This document shows positions 13,907 to 22,047 of a stretch of DNA of 27,862 nucleotides, piece after piece; position 1 is the stretch's first letter; every line of letters begins with the position of its first letter. The notes beneath the pieces are model-generated. The model had not been told where the DNA came from and did no database searches. It worked only from the letters and a program-made list of their open reading frames with translations. The position numbers were made by a program, and so were the translations under genes. The DNA comes from JAPWJZ01 sp038247245 (GTDB lineage Bacteria; Pseudomonadota; Alphaproteobacteria; Micavibrionales; UBA2020), in assembly GCA_038247245.1 (NCBI GenBank), contig JBBRVE010000032.1:1-27862 (forward strand). Direction: 5' to 3'.

Positions 13907-15103
13907 TCAGGCTTTAATTTTTTCGGCATACCCGGCCGTGCGCCGCTTGCGCGTGACTTCCAATATGCCAAGGCGCGTAAACCCATGTACCTGTGCGCGC
14001 GCGGGGTCCTGACTGAATGACGCTTCCGCAGCTTCGGCAATTTTTGACCGGGCAGGGCGATCAGCCATGTTTATAAAATCGATCAGGATAGCGCCGCTGA
14101 TGTTGCGTAACCGACATTGGCGCGCACATTCTCCAACCGCTTCGGTATTTGCGGCAATGGCGCTGTCTGCACCGCCCTGATTGACGTCGATGATGGTGCA
14201 GGCATGAGTGGTATCAATGATGATTGAACCGCCGCCCGGTAATTCGACGCGACTGTCGGACAATTCGTTCAACTCGCCGTAAATATCATGGATATCAAAC
14301 AGCTTCTGCATCGGCTTTTCAGGCTTGAACAGGCGCAGCCGTTTTGATGTCGCAAGGGGTGGATCGTATTTTTCACACCATTTAGCGATCATGTCGAACG
14401 CTGCACGGCCACCTGCATGGATATGGTTGAAACCGTTTGCGCCGAAATCGAACATGGCGCGGGCAAAGGCGTTGGGGCCGCCCTTGAGCAACGCGGGTTC
14501 CCTGCCGCTTTCGGCCTGTACACCCAGCAGCACCTGCCATTCGGCCAACAATTTTTGAGCTTCCTCGGTCAAAATCGCAATGTCTTCGCTATCGGCATGG
14601 TCATGCAGGATCCAGCCGCCCTTGGCCTGGAACGCCGCCGTCATGCTGAGCACATCGCCGCGCTCGATGCTGCGCGACATGGTGACCGGATTTGACATGG
14701 GGCAGTAAACAAGGTGATGACCCATGATATAAATCTGCGTGGTCAGGCGCGGGATTTTATGGTTTTCGTGAGGCGAAGAGTTTTTTGCCTCGGCCTTCAC
14801 CTGCACGATCAGCATCTGGCCGTTCTTCACAAGGTCGGTCAGGCCACTGCGGCTTTCCGAATGGTCGCCGCCCGGCAAATAGATATGCTTCGCCGGCAAA
14901 AACCCCGTCTGCCCGTTGCCGAGGTCGATGATGGCGCAATCCAGTTTCTTGTCGAGCTTGATGACGCGGCCGAGGAAGATCGTGCCCCAGCCGCAGGCCT
15001 TGTTCAGGGAATCCACATAAAGATCGTTGATCGCCGTCTTTTTGATGACGGCGGCGTGCATGCGGCCTTCGATTTCATCGACGAATAATTCAAGCCCGCT
15101 CAT
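13907..15103 (-). CDS. rng: RNase E/G family ribonuclease, compact form
   Basis: This is a 398-residue protein with the RNase E/G catalytic fold. An S1-like domain (about 40-110, GTIFLGRVIKLDKKLDCAII) is followed by the RNase H-like and catalytic parts. Both magnesium-binding aspartates remain: Asp306 in CTIIDVNQG and Asp342 in LIDFINM. The LPGGGSI and ARQCRLRNISGAI stretches are also typical. It lacks the zinc-link CPxCxGxG and any scaffold tail, so it is shorter than E. coli RNase G (489). Such compact forms follow maf in many Alphaproteobacteria, beside the full-length RNase E found elsewhere. ATG 15103 is preferred over ATG 15112 because AAGGA lies 8 bases upstream; it overlaps maf. The usual downstream partner yacG is absent. 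Confidence 0.9.
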   Translation of the reverse strand: MSGLELFVDEIEGRMHAAVIKKTAINDLYVDSLNKACGWGTIFLGRVIKLDKKLDCAIIDLGNGQTGFLPAKHIYLPGGDHSESRSGLTDLVKNGQMLIVQVKAEAKNSSPHENHKIPRLTTQIYIMGHHLVYCPMSNPVTMSRSIERGDVLSMTAAFQAKGGWILHDHADSEDIAILTEEAQKLLAEWQVLLGVQAESGREPALLKGGPNAFARAMFDFGANGFNHIHAGGRAAFDMIAKWCEKYDPPLATSKRLRLFKPEKPMQKLFDIHDIYGELNELSDSRVELPGGGSIIIDTTHACTIIDVNQGGADSAIAANTEAVGECARQCRLRNISGAILIDFINMADRPARSKIAEAAEASFSQDPARAQVHGFTRLGILEVTRKRRTAGYAEKIKA

Positions 15104-15659
15104 ATCCGGCATCCTTCAACATGGCATGAGTTTCGGACAACGGCAGCCCCACGATATTGCTGTAGGAACCGCTGATGAAGGGAATCAGTGCGGCGGCGTG
15201 GCCCTGAATGGCATAGCCGCCCGCCTTGCCTTTCCATTCACCTCTATTGATATAGTGCGCAACTTCCGCTTCGGAAAGGCGCTTGAATTTCACAACGGAA
15301 ACAACCAGTTTGGTCTTCTGCTTGCCCGCCGCATTCACGATGGAAACGCCCGTTAGCACGCTGTGGCGGCGGCCGGACAGCAGTTCCAGGCACTTGCGCG
15401 TCTCGTCTTCGGTTTCGGTTTTCGGCAGGATACGGCGGCCGACGCCGACAACGGTATCCGCAGCCAGAATGATCGCACCCGGATTTTCAGCCGCGATTTT
15501 TTTCGCCTTCGCCGATGCAATGCGCACGGCGTAGGGTGCCGGAAGTTCCAGCTTCAGCGGAGATTCATCGATATCCGCAGGTGCAACACGATCAGGCGCG
15601 ATGCCAAGCTGCTTCAGCAGCTCAAGCCGACGCGGCGAGGCGGACGCGAGGATCAGCAT
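15090..15659 (-). CDS. maf: Maf family nucleotide pyrophosphatase
   Basis: This is a 189-residue cytoplasmic house-cleaning enzyme that hydrolyses non-canonical nucleoside triphosphates to monophosphates. Characteristic are the N-terminal LILASASPRRLELL (2-15), IILAADTVV (63-71) with the catalytic Asp, LSGRRHSVLTG and EWKGKAGGYAIQG. The length is normal. The start ATG overlaps the infA stop as TAATG, and the gene overlaps the RNase E/G gene at its other end, so all three are translated from one message. The infA-maf-rng order is typical of Alphaproteobacteria. Confidence 0.96.
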   Translation of the reverse strand: MLILASASPRRLELLKQLGIAPDRVAPADIDESPLKLELPAPYAVRIASAKAKKIAAENPGAIILAADTVVGVGRRILPKTETEDETRKCLELLSGRRHSVLTGVSIVNAAGKQKTKLVVSVVKFKRLSEAEVAHYINRGEWKGKAGGYAIQGHAAALIPFISGSYSNIVGLPLSETHAMLKDAGYERA

Positions 15660-15880
15660 TATTTGTGACGGAAAGTGATGCGGCCTTTGGTCAGGTCGTA
15701 CGGCGTCATTTCAACCGTGACACGGTCGCCTTCCAGGATGCGGATTTTGTTTTTGCGCATTTTGCCGGAGCTATGGCCCAAAATGATGTGGCCGTTGTCG
15801 AGCTTTACACGGAACATCGCGTTCGGAAGGAGTTCCGAAACGATGCCTTCAAAGCTCATCAAGTCTTCTTTTTCTGACAT
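15659..15880 (-). CDS. infA: Translation initiation factor IF-1
   Basis: This is a 73-residue OB-fold protein that binds the 30S A site during initiation. The sequence shows the near-invariant core FEGIVSELLPNAMFRVKLDN, GHIILGHSSGKMRKNKIRIL and GDRVTVEMTPYDLTKGRI. Length is normal. GAGGA lies 5-6 bases before the start and itself overlaps the UPF0262 stop codon, so the two are coupled. It overlaps maf by one base. Confidence 0.98.
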   Translation of the reverse strand: MSEKEDLMSFEGIVSELLPNAMFRVKLDNGHIILGHSSGKMRKNKIRILEGDRVTVEMTPYDLTKGRITFRHK

Positions 15881-15886
15881 TATTCC

Positions 15887-16363
15887 TCAGGTGATATTTG
15901 TGGTGCTGCGAATGTGTAGCACATATAAAAGGGTAAATAAACGCCTTGCCGTCAATTTGTCCACAATTACTTTGTTTTCAAGGGCTTCGGCCAGTGTTTC
16001 GGCCCCTTCGTTGTGGATTCCCCGCCTGCCCATATCGATTGCCTCGAGTCTGTGCATCTCGCCTTCCTTGGCGGCTTTATAGAAACTATCGCAGATCATC
16101 ACATAGTCGCGGATCAGCGGCTTCAGGGAATTGAGTGGGAGGGGGATTTCTTCGCGCTTGCCGCTGGCGGTGCAGTTCACATCCATCAGCAGCCGTTCGC
16201 CCTGCAGCGACAAATGCAATTTATAGGGGCCGTCGCAGTCTTTTACCGCGAAGGCGTTTTCTTCCAGCAGATCGGAAATCGCGCGGTGGCGCTCTACTTC
16301 GATTTCGGCCGAGCGCGTGCCAATGGTTTCGTTGTCGAGCTTCAGCTCGATGATGCGGCTCAC
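15887..16363 (-). CDS. UPF0262 family protein
   Basis: This is a 158-residue conserved alphaproteobacterial protein of unknown function. The family pattern is clear: MSRIIELKLD, ERHRAISDLLEENAF, GPYKLHLSLQGERLLMDV, LIRDYVMICDSFYKAAKEG, RLEAIDMGRRGIHNEGAETL and the C-terminal DKLTARRLFTLLYVLHIR. No catalytic residues are known. The start is GTG at 16363-16361, overlapping the murA stop (GTGA); it ends six bases before infA. Its place between murA and infA follows the common alphaproteobacterial order, minus hisD and others that often lie there. Confidence 0.93.
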   Translation of the reverse strand: MSRIIELKLDNETIGTRSAEIEVERHRAISDLLEENAFAVKDCDGPYKLHLSLQGERLLMDVNCTASGKREEIPLPLNSLKPLIRDYVMICDSFYKAAKEGEMHRLEAIDMGRRGIHNEGAETLAEALENKVIVDKLTARRLFTLLYVLHIRSTTNIT

Positions 16364-17640
16364 GCCGCTTCTTCCTTGTCGGCCATCCGCTCCAGCTTCG
16401 CGCCGACTTTCGTCAGCTTGCCCACGAGGTCTTCATAACCCCGGTCAAGGTGATAGATGCGGCTGACCGACGTATGGCCATCCGCCACCAATCCCGCGAG
16501 AATAAGCGAGACCGAAGCGCGCAGGTCGGTCGCCATCACGGGCGCACCTTTCAGCTTGGCAACGCCGCGCACAAGGGCGGAAGAACCATGCACGGTAATA
16601 TCCGCGCTCATGCGCGCCAGTTCCGGCACATGCATAAAGCGGTTTTCGAAAATCGTTTCAGTGATCATGCCCGCACCCTCGGCAACGGTCAGCATCGACA
16701 TCATTTGTGCCTGCAGGTCGGTTGGAAAGCCGGGATAGGGTTCGGTCATGATATCGAATCCGCGGAGACGGTCGCGCTTGCGTTCCACCGTCACATCGGT
16801 GCCAGAGGAAAGAATTTCCACGCCCGCCTTGTGAAAAGGCTCGGTCAGGTATTCCAGATGCTCCATTTCGCAGTGTTTCAGCGTGATTTTTCCGCCGGTC
16901 ATTGCGGCTGCAACGGCAAAGGTGCCCGCCTCAATACGGTCTGCGATGACGCTGTGTTCGGTGCCGCGTAAGTATTGCTTGCCCTGAATGGTGATGCGGT
17001 CGGTGCCGAGCCCCTCGATCTCCGCGCCCATTTTAATCAGGCATTCGCCGAGGTCGACAATTTCCGGTTCGCGTGCGGCGTTGGTCAGCACGGTCGTGCC
17101 TTTCGCCAGGGTCGCCGCCATCATCAGGTTTTCAGTCGCGCCAACGGACACTTTGGTAAAGTGTACATGTGCGCCCACCAAACCGTTCGGCGCTTTCGCA
17201 AGGATGTAACCTTCGTTCAATTCGATTTCCGCGCCGAGGCGTTTCAGGCCCTCGATATGCAGGTCAACAGGGCGCGTGCCGATTGCGCAGCCGCCTGGCA
17301 GGGACACCTTAGCGATGCCCATGCGCGCAACGAGAGGGCCGAGCACAAGGATGCTCGCGCGCATCTTGCGTACAAATTCGTACGGCGCTTCAGTCGACGC
17401 GATTTTTGCGCCATGCAGCGCGAGTTTTTTTGTGCGGCCGTCATATTTCGCCGATACGCCCAACTCCACCAGCAATTCGTTGAGTGACAACACGTCCTGC
17501 AACTCGGGCACGCGGTTGAGGATCAGGGGCTGGTCGGTCAGGATGCTGGCCACCATCAACGGCAGCGCCGCATTTTTTGCCCCGCTAATTTCGATGTCGC
17601 CGTTCAACTGCCGGCCGCCGGTGATACGAATTCTGCCCAT
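16360..17640 (-). CDS. murA: UDP-N-acetylglucosamine 1-carboxyvinyltransferase
   Basis: MurA transfers enolpyruvate from PEP to UDP-GlcNAc, the first committed step of peptidoglycan synthesis, in the cytoplasm. The 426-residue length is standard. Motifs are SGAKNAALP (19-27) with Lys22 and Asn23, MRASILVLGPLVAR (93-106), the active-site loop PGGCAIGTRPVDLH (115-128) with Cys118, and GFPTDLQAQ with the catalytic Asp. A cysteine at 118 predicts fosfomycin sensitivity, unlike Asp-type enzymes. AGGA lies 5 bases before ATG 17640. A promoter at 17733-17762 gives a leader of about 85 bases. It is first in the operon murA, UPF0262, infA, maf, rng. Confidence 0.98.
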   Translation of the reverse strand: MGRIRITGGRQLNGDIEISGAKNAALPLMVASILTDQPLILNRVPELQDVLSLNELLVELGVSAKYDGRTKKLALHGAKIASTEAPYEFVRKMRASILVLGPLVARMGIAKVSLPGGCAIGTRPVDLHIEGLKRLGAEIELNEGYILAKAPNGLVGAHVHFTKVSVGATENLMMAATLAKGTTVLTNAAREPEIVDLGECLIKMGAEIEGLGTDRITIQGKQYLRGTEHSVIADRIEAGTFAVAAAMTGGKITLKHCEMEHLEYLTEPFHKAGVEILSSGTDVTVERKRDRLRGFDIMTEPYPGFPTDLQAQMMSMLTVAEGAGMITETIFENRFMHVPELARMSADITVHGSSALVRGVAKLKGAPVMATDLRASVSLILAGLVADGHTSVSRIYHLDRGYEDLVGKLTKVGAKLERMADKEEAA

Positions 17641-17732
17641 GATCGTCCTGTTTTATATCGTGTGAAATCCTATCCGCAGTTTTCTCATATTCATGTGCAG
17701 ATATTCAACAGAACTTAAGGCATTATTGTGAA

Positions 17733-17762
17733 ATTATATTTACATAACCTACAATCGCTCAA
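17733..17762 (-). promoter_or_regulatory. Promoter of the murA operon
   Basis: On the minus strand a perfect -10 TATAAT (17738-17733) follows a -35 TTGAGC (17762-17757, 4 of 6) with an 18-base spacer. It starts immediately after the stop codon of the upstream gene at 17763, and the expected transcript start is near 17726. The murA operon can therefore be transcribed independently. Confidence 0.6.
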
Positions 17763-19265
17763 TTAAGGCTTCGGTGCGCGTTTGTCCTGCAGGAATTTCT
17801 TGAAATCGGTGCGGGTGAGAGTGGCGGGCATATGGACGACGCCGGCGCGTTGTTCCATGTCGGGCAGCAGTTTCTGGGCTTCCTTCACAAGGATTGAATC
17901 GCTGCCATAGTGCGCGGCATTGACCACAATGCCGTGCACGATGTTATAGGCTTCGGTCGCCTGCATTTTGGTGTTCGACATTGTAACGACGCCCTGCACC
18001 CATTCGTTTTTGGCAAATTCGGCCAGTATCATGTCGCCGCGTGCCGCCGCGACATCTGCCATCCAACCCATTTGGCGGGTGTAATAATCGCTGCTGTTTA
18101 CCTTGTGGTTTTTGTCGAGCGCGTTTTTCCAGATGCTAACGGTTTCCGTCACACGCGGATCGCCCGCCGGATAATATTTCAAAAGGGCAATCGCGCTATT
18201 GTAATGCAGATATGACGACCGTGCATCGCCGCCCCCCAGTTCGGCGCGAACAAGGTTCAGGAGCGTATCCGATGCGCGTGCGGCAAGGTCTGCATCCTTC
18301 GTGTCGTCCTTGATAGCGGGAAAGAAAATTTCTTCACTGACAAGGCGTGCGAGATCGCTCGGTGTTTTATTGCTGGGCGTACGACCGGCATCAATCATCG
18401 CCAGCACTTCGAATGCGGCATCTCGGCTTTCTCCGGCGATGTGGGTATTGTGGCGGCGTTGTATGAGACCGTGATACATGTCAAAGCCTGCATTTTTATC
18501 GGCCAGTTCCGAAGCTGCTTCCAGATATATGCGCGCGGCAACCTGCTCGGCGGCGGCATTCATGCCTTCGCCGTTGCTGAATACTTTCCATGCGATATCG
18601 GCTTTCTTTTTCGCGTCATATTCGCCGTGATGCGCCTCAAGGATATGGGCGAGCGTCGTGATGACGATTGATGCGCTGTCGCGGTCCTTGTCCTTGAAAC
18701 TGAAATACGCGCCGTTCACGACGGCCATCATCTGCTCCAGCACCATAGCGGGCTGCGCGTCTTTCAATTCCGACAGTTTGCCCAGCGCGGCGGCGCGGAA
18801 GGCCCTGCTCTTCACATTGTCGATATTGAACGTGACCTTGTTTTCAAAATCATCCATCGGCGTCAGAGCATCAACAAGGCGCGACCAGCGGGACAGGGCG
18901 AGGGGCGACAGCGGGTGCCCTTCCTCCATGTTGCGCGCACCGGAGGTTAGGTAGCTGAGCGCGGAATCAGGCGCGCGCGTAACTTCAGCGGCCAACAGCG
19001 CATCCCATTTGTCGAGCATTACTGCGACGAGGGCGGGCGAGGGTTTCTCACCCAGCAATTCATGGATCAGGTACAGCCCGTGCTGCGCGCCTAGTTTATC
19101 GGCGGCAAAATTCAAGGTGTCGGCCACCACATCTTCGACATCCGCATTGCCGGAAAATTTCAGCAATTCATTCAACGGGTTTTTAATGCCGTCATGGTAA
19201 TTGCGGTTTGCAATCGCCTGGCCCAGCTTGCCGTAGATAATTTCGAGGTTGAAATCGTCTTTCAT
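17763..19265 (-). CDS. Large helical protein of unknown function
   Basis: This is a 500-residue protein that I do not recognise. The start ATG 19265 (MKDDFNLEIIYGKLG) is preferred over a frame opening 15 codons earlier because GGAG lies 7 bases upstream. It has no signal peptide or membrane segment, so it is probably cytoplasmic. Nearly the whole length is predicted alpha-helical, with repeated patterns such as LA.I..A.....A..VLA and AA.....A..L, suggesting a TPR/HEAT-like solenoid, but no clean repeat consensus can be aligned by eye. It is Cys-free. It sits 68 bases downstream of a DHH phosphoesterase gene on the same strand and may share its transcript. A scaffold or regulatory role would fit, but nothing in the sequence fixes it. 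Confidence 0.75.
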   Translation of the reverse strand: MKDDFNLEIIYGKLGQAIANRNYHDGIKNPLNELLKFSGNADVEDVVADTLNFAADKLGAQHGLYLIHELLGEKPSPALVAVMLDKWDALLAAEVTRAPDSALSYLTSGARNMEEGHPLSPLALSRWSRLVDALTPMDDFENKVTFNIDNVKSRAFRAAALGKLSELKDAQPAMVLEQMMAVVNGAYFSFKDKDRDSASIVITTLAHILEAHHGEYDAKKKADIAWKVFSNGEGMNAAAEQVAARIYLEAASELADKNAGFDMYHGLIQRRHNTHIAGESRDAAFEVLAMIDAGRTPSNKTPSDLARLVSEEIFFPAIKDDTKDADLAARASDTLLNLVRAELGGGDARSSYLHYNSAIALLKYYPAGDPRVTETVSIWKNALDKNHKVNSSDYYTRQMGWMADVAAARGDMILAEFAKNEWVQGVVTMSNTKMQATEAYNIVHGIVVNAAHYGSDSILVKEAQKLLPDMEQRAGVVHMPATLTRTDFKKFLQDKRAPKP

Positions 19266-19333
19266 GGAAATGCTCCGCTTAAGAATGATAGCGGAGCATA
19301 TAGCACGCACAAAATGATTATGTCAATAGATGG

Positions 19334-20389
19334 TTAGCCCGTCGCATCCAGCTGTTCTTTCAGCTTCAAGACGTCCATCTGGCCTTCAGTATAAAGCGGC
19401 ATCAATTCGGTGAATTGCTTCAGAGACGCGAAATGCACGGCAGCGCTTGTCTTATGTCCGCCGCCCTTCACGCCCTGATTGAGGCAGAGGATTTCCGCGA
19501 TCTGCGCGGCATCGGGGTCGCCATCCGATCGTATGCTCATGGTGACCGTGCCGTTGCCCTGCACATACCAAGCGAAGGCCATGCCCATGCCTGTGCGGTC
19601 GCCCTGTTCGCGGAGGTAATCGGAAATATGGCGGCCGAAATTCTGCACATCGGCGTTGATGGCCGGCACCCAGATCGTGGTTTCCCTGCCTTCGTCACGC
19701 ACGACAATGCGCGTGTACATCACGTTGTCATTCAGCTTGGCGATGCGGTTATGCTGGTCGGCCAGAATGCTTTTGCCGGCTGCGATCATGTCGTCGAGTC
19801 CCAGCTGCTGTAATTCGCTGAATGCCTGAAACGCGTCGCCGACGCTGCGAAGGCCTTTTGAATCAATCATGGCTGCGGCGGCAAGATCATTCTCCGCCGT
19901 GATATCGCGCGATAAATCCATCTTTTCGATCATCTTTAAAAAGACGGGTTTCTTCGCACCTTCCATCAATTTGTCCCAGACCATGCCGGATGCTGCGGGC
20001 GCGAGGCTATCGAAATGGAATTGCAGAGCAGGGGCGGCGGCATTTTCTGGCGCTTCGTAATTGTGTAGCGCTTCGGCGGCGGATTTATGATGGTCAATGA
20101 TCGTGACAGCTTTCAGCAAGTCACCCGACATCAATTCATCCAGCAACGGGCGCGATGGCGCGACATCGACAAAGAACAGTTCGGCATTTTTGGTCAGTTC
20201 TTTGCGGATCATTGTTTCCGCCTCGGGCGTGTCGTGATGGCCGAGCGGGATGTATGAAATATGTACGCCCACATCCGGCCCCCATTTCTGGTCGAATGCC
20301 CATGCCGATGCCAAGCCGTCGATACAGCTGGCATGATAGACGACGATCAGATGGCGGCGATGCGCAAGTTTCATATTTCGTATATTCAT
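19334..20389 (-). CDS. DHH/DHHA1 family phosphoesterase, copy 1
   Basis: This is a 351-residue phosphoesterase of the DHH superfamily, whose members use two Mn ions to cleave phosphodiester bonds in oligonucleotides or cyclic dinucleotides. Motif I is VVYHASCIDGLASAWAF with Asp24, motif II FVDVAPS with Asp75, motif III IIDHHKS (DHH 99-101), and the C-terminal DHHA1 domain has VKGGGHKTSAAVHF (GGGH 309-312). All metal and substrate motifs are intact. The YHxxCxDG form of motif I is that of the predicted-phosphohydrolase branch (COG2404 type) rather than RecJ or NrnA. A paralogue lies at 22048-23139 beyond an ankyrin gene. The start is uncertain: neither ATG 20389 nor ATG 20374 has a clear ribosome site. 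The substrate is unknown. Confidence 0.9.
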   Translation of the reverse strand: MNIRNMKLAHRRHLIVVYHASCIDGLASAWAFDQKWGPDVGVHISYIPLGHHDTPEAETMIRKELTKNAELFFVDVAPSRPLLDELMSGDLLKAVTIIDHHKSAAEALHNYEAPENAAAPALQFHFDSLAPAASGMVWDKLMEGAKKPVFLKMIEKMDLSRDITAENDLAAAAMIDSKGLRSVGDAFQAFSELQQLGLDDMIAAGKSILADQHNRIAKLNDNVMYTRIVVRDEGRETTIWVPAINADVQNFGRHISDYLREQGDRTGMGMAFAWYVQGNGTVTMSIRSDGDPDAAQIAEILCLNQGVKGGGHKTSAAVHFASLKQFTELMPLYTEGQMDVLKLKEQLDATG

Positions 20390-20461
20390 CAGTTAGTTAG
20401 TTAATGTCAATTCGTAGCCCATGCGCGGAATGGAGTCTTGACATTTGATATGGGAAATACC

Positions 20462-22021
20462 ATGATATGGCAACTTTGGTTCCAATTGAAAGACACGAGA
20501 AACATGCTCGGCTGGACGCAAAAAGAAAAAGATTACGCCCTTTACAGCGCACTTGACGATTTCTCCGCCACTGCGCTGGAGAAAGCAATCAAATCCGGTG
20601 CGAATGTCAATAACGAGCGCTATCGCCCCGGCGTGCCGCTGTTCAAGGCCGTCGCGATGTATGGTGCCGAACAGGTATTGCTGGCATCCACCATGTTGCT
20701 GCAGGCAGGGGCATCGCCAAATATGTTTGACCGCGAAGGAGCGCAGTCCGTCATGCATGCTGCGGTCGATAATTCGCGCGGCGGCGTACCGCTGCTGAAA
20801 GCGCTGGTGGAGGCGGGCGGCGATATTCACCTGCCCGATCATCATGGCAGCGTGCCGCTGTTCCATGCCATCCGCCGCAAGTCGTGGGCTGTGGCTGAAA
20901 AGCTGGTCGATATGGGCGGCCACAAGGTACACACAAACAACTATAACCTGACGATTGCCGCACAGGCGATTGAAAACGATGCGCCGGTTGCGCTTCTGTC
21001 GCGCCTGTTTGAAACCGGCCTCGACGTGAATGCCACCAGCTATAACAGCCCGTCGCCGCTGGTGATGGCCGCCAAGAAAGGCAGTGCGCCATATATTAAA
21101 GTTTTGCTGAAACAGCACGGCATCATGCCCGACCTGCGCGACAGCGATGGCGCAACCGCGCTGCTGCACGCTGTCATATCTGGGCGGCAGGATGCCGTCG
21201 CCGCGCTGCTGGCGGGCAAGGCGTCGCCCGATATCACAACAACCAAGGGCATCACGCCGCTATCCTATGCGGCGCATGCGGGGCATCAGGAAATTCTTGA
21301 AATGCTGGTGAAGGCAGGCGCGTCGCTGGATGTTCCCGGCAGCGATGGCAAGACCGCGCTGGCCTATGCCGCCGGCAATGGCAGCATCCGCATGGTGATG
21401 ACACTACTCAACGCAGCGCAGGAACAGGGCGTGACGTTGAACCTTTCGCCTGCACTGCATGTGGCGGCGGAAAAAGGCTATGGCCGCGTGCTGGAGCTGC
21501 TGATTAAGGCAGGCGCAGACGTGAACACCGCTGATGACGGCAACCGCACGCCGCTAATGAAGGCCGCTACCAGCGACAATACGGAATCGATTGAAATATT
21601 GCTCAAGGCGGGCGCGAAGCCCGAAACCGCCGATACGCACGGCATGAGCGCCTATGACCATGCGGTGGCGGGCGGCAAGACGAAAGCCAAAAGCTTTCTG
21701 GGCAAATATCGCGCCGAGGTGGTCGCGCCGGAACAAAAAGGCACAGCGTCTGCCGATGATTACCGCTTCACCCGCGTGAACGACCACAGCCTTGAGGTCC
21801 GCGAAGGCGAGGGGCTGACGATGACCTTCAATTTCTGGACGCAACAGGTAATCTTCCGCGACCTCGAACGTCCCGCGCCCGTCACTATCCAGAATTTTGA
21901 CGATGTGCAACGCCAGGAAGCAATCGTCGAGGCGTATGAAAAACTGAAATCCCTCGGGGGCACTCCGCCTGAGCCGCGGGCCGCAACTTTACAAAAACGC
22001 CCTGTTGCCTTACGCGGCTGA
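20462..22021 (+). CDS. Ankyrin-repeat protein with C-terminal extra domain
   Basis: This is a 519-residue protein. The start ATG 20462 (MIWQLWFQLKDTRN) follows GGGAA by 5 bases; ATG 20450 and TTG 20438 are in frame but less well placed. From about residue 25 to 415 it is a run of ankyrin repeats (about 11), for example DGATALLHAVISGRQDAVAA, GITPLSYAAHAGHQEILEML, DGKTALAYAAGNGSIRMVM and NRTPLMKAATSDNTESIEIL. Residues about 440-505 form a different, beta-rich domain (YRFTRVNDHSLEVREGEG, then FNFWTQQVIF) with a helical end, of unknown type. There is no signal peptide, so cytoplasmic protein binding is likely. The gene lies in opposite orientation between two DHH phosphoesterase paralogues. Divergence from copy 1 leaves only about 70 bases for both promoters. 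Confidence 0.93.
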   Translation: MIWQLWFQLKDTRNMLGWTQKEKDYALYSALDDFSATALEKAIKSGANVNNERYRPGVPLFKAVAMYGAEQVLLASTMLLQAGASPNMFDREGAQSVMHAAVDNSRGGVPLLKALVEAGGDIHLPDHHGSVPLFHAIRRKSWAVAEKLVDMGGHKVHTNNYNLTIAAQAIENDAPVALLSRLFETGLDVNATSYNSPSPLVMAAKKGSAPYIKVLLKQHGIMPDLRDSDGATALLHAVISGRQDAVAALLAGKASPDITTTKGITPLSYAAHAGHQEILEMLVKAGASLDVPGSDGKTALAYAAGNGSIRMVMTLLNAAQEQGVTLNLSPALHVAAEKGYGRVLELLIKAGADVNTADDGNRTPLMKAATSDNTESIEILLKAGAKPETADTHGMSAYDHAVAGGKTKAKSFLGKYRAEVVAPEQKGTASADDYRFTRVNDHSLEVREGEGLTMTFNFWTQQVIFRDLERPAPVTIQNFDDVQRQEAIVEAYEKLKSLGGTPPEPRAATLQKRPVALRG

Positions 22022-22047
22022 TAAGTTTCAACGCAAAAATGAATTGA

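Noticed and set aside
20393..20404. TTAG tetranucleotide repeat before the DHH gene as phase-variable element
   Set aside because: Only three copies, too few for appreciable slippage, and outside the coding region.
20393..21169. 258-codon minus-strand open frame
   Set aside because: Antisense to the ankyrin gene; composition is noise-like and no ribosome site or motif supports it.
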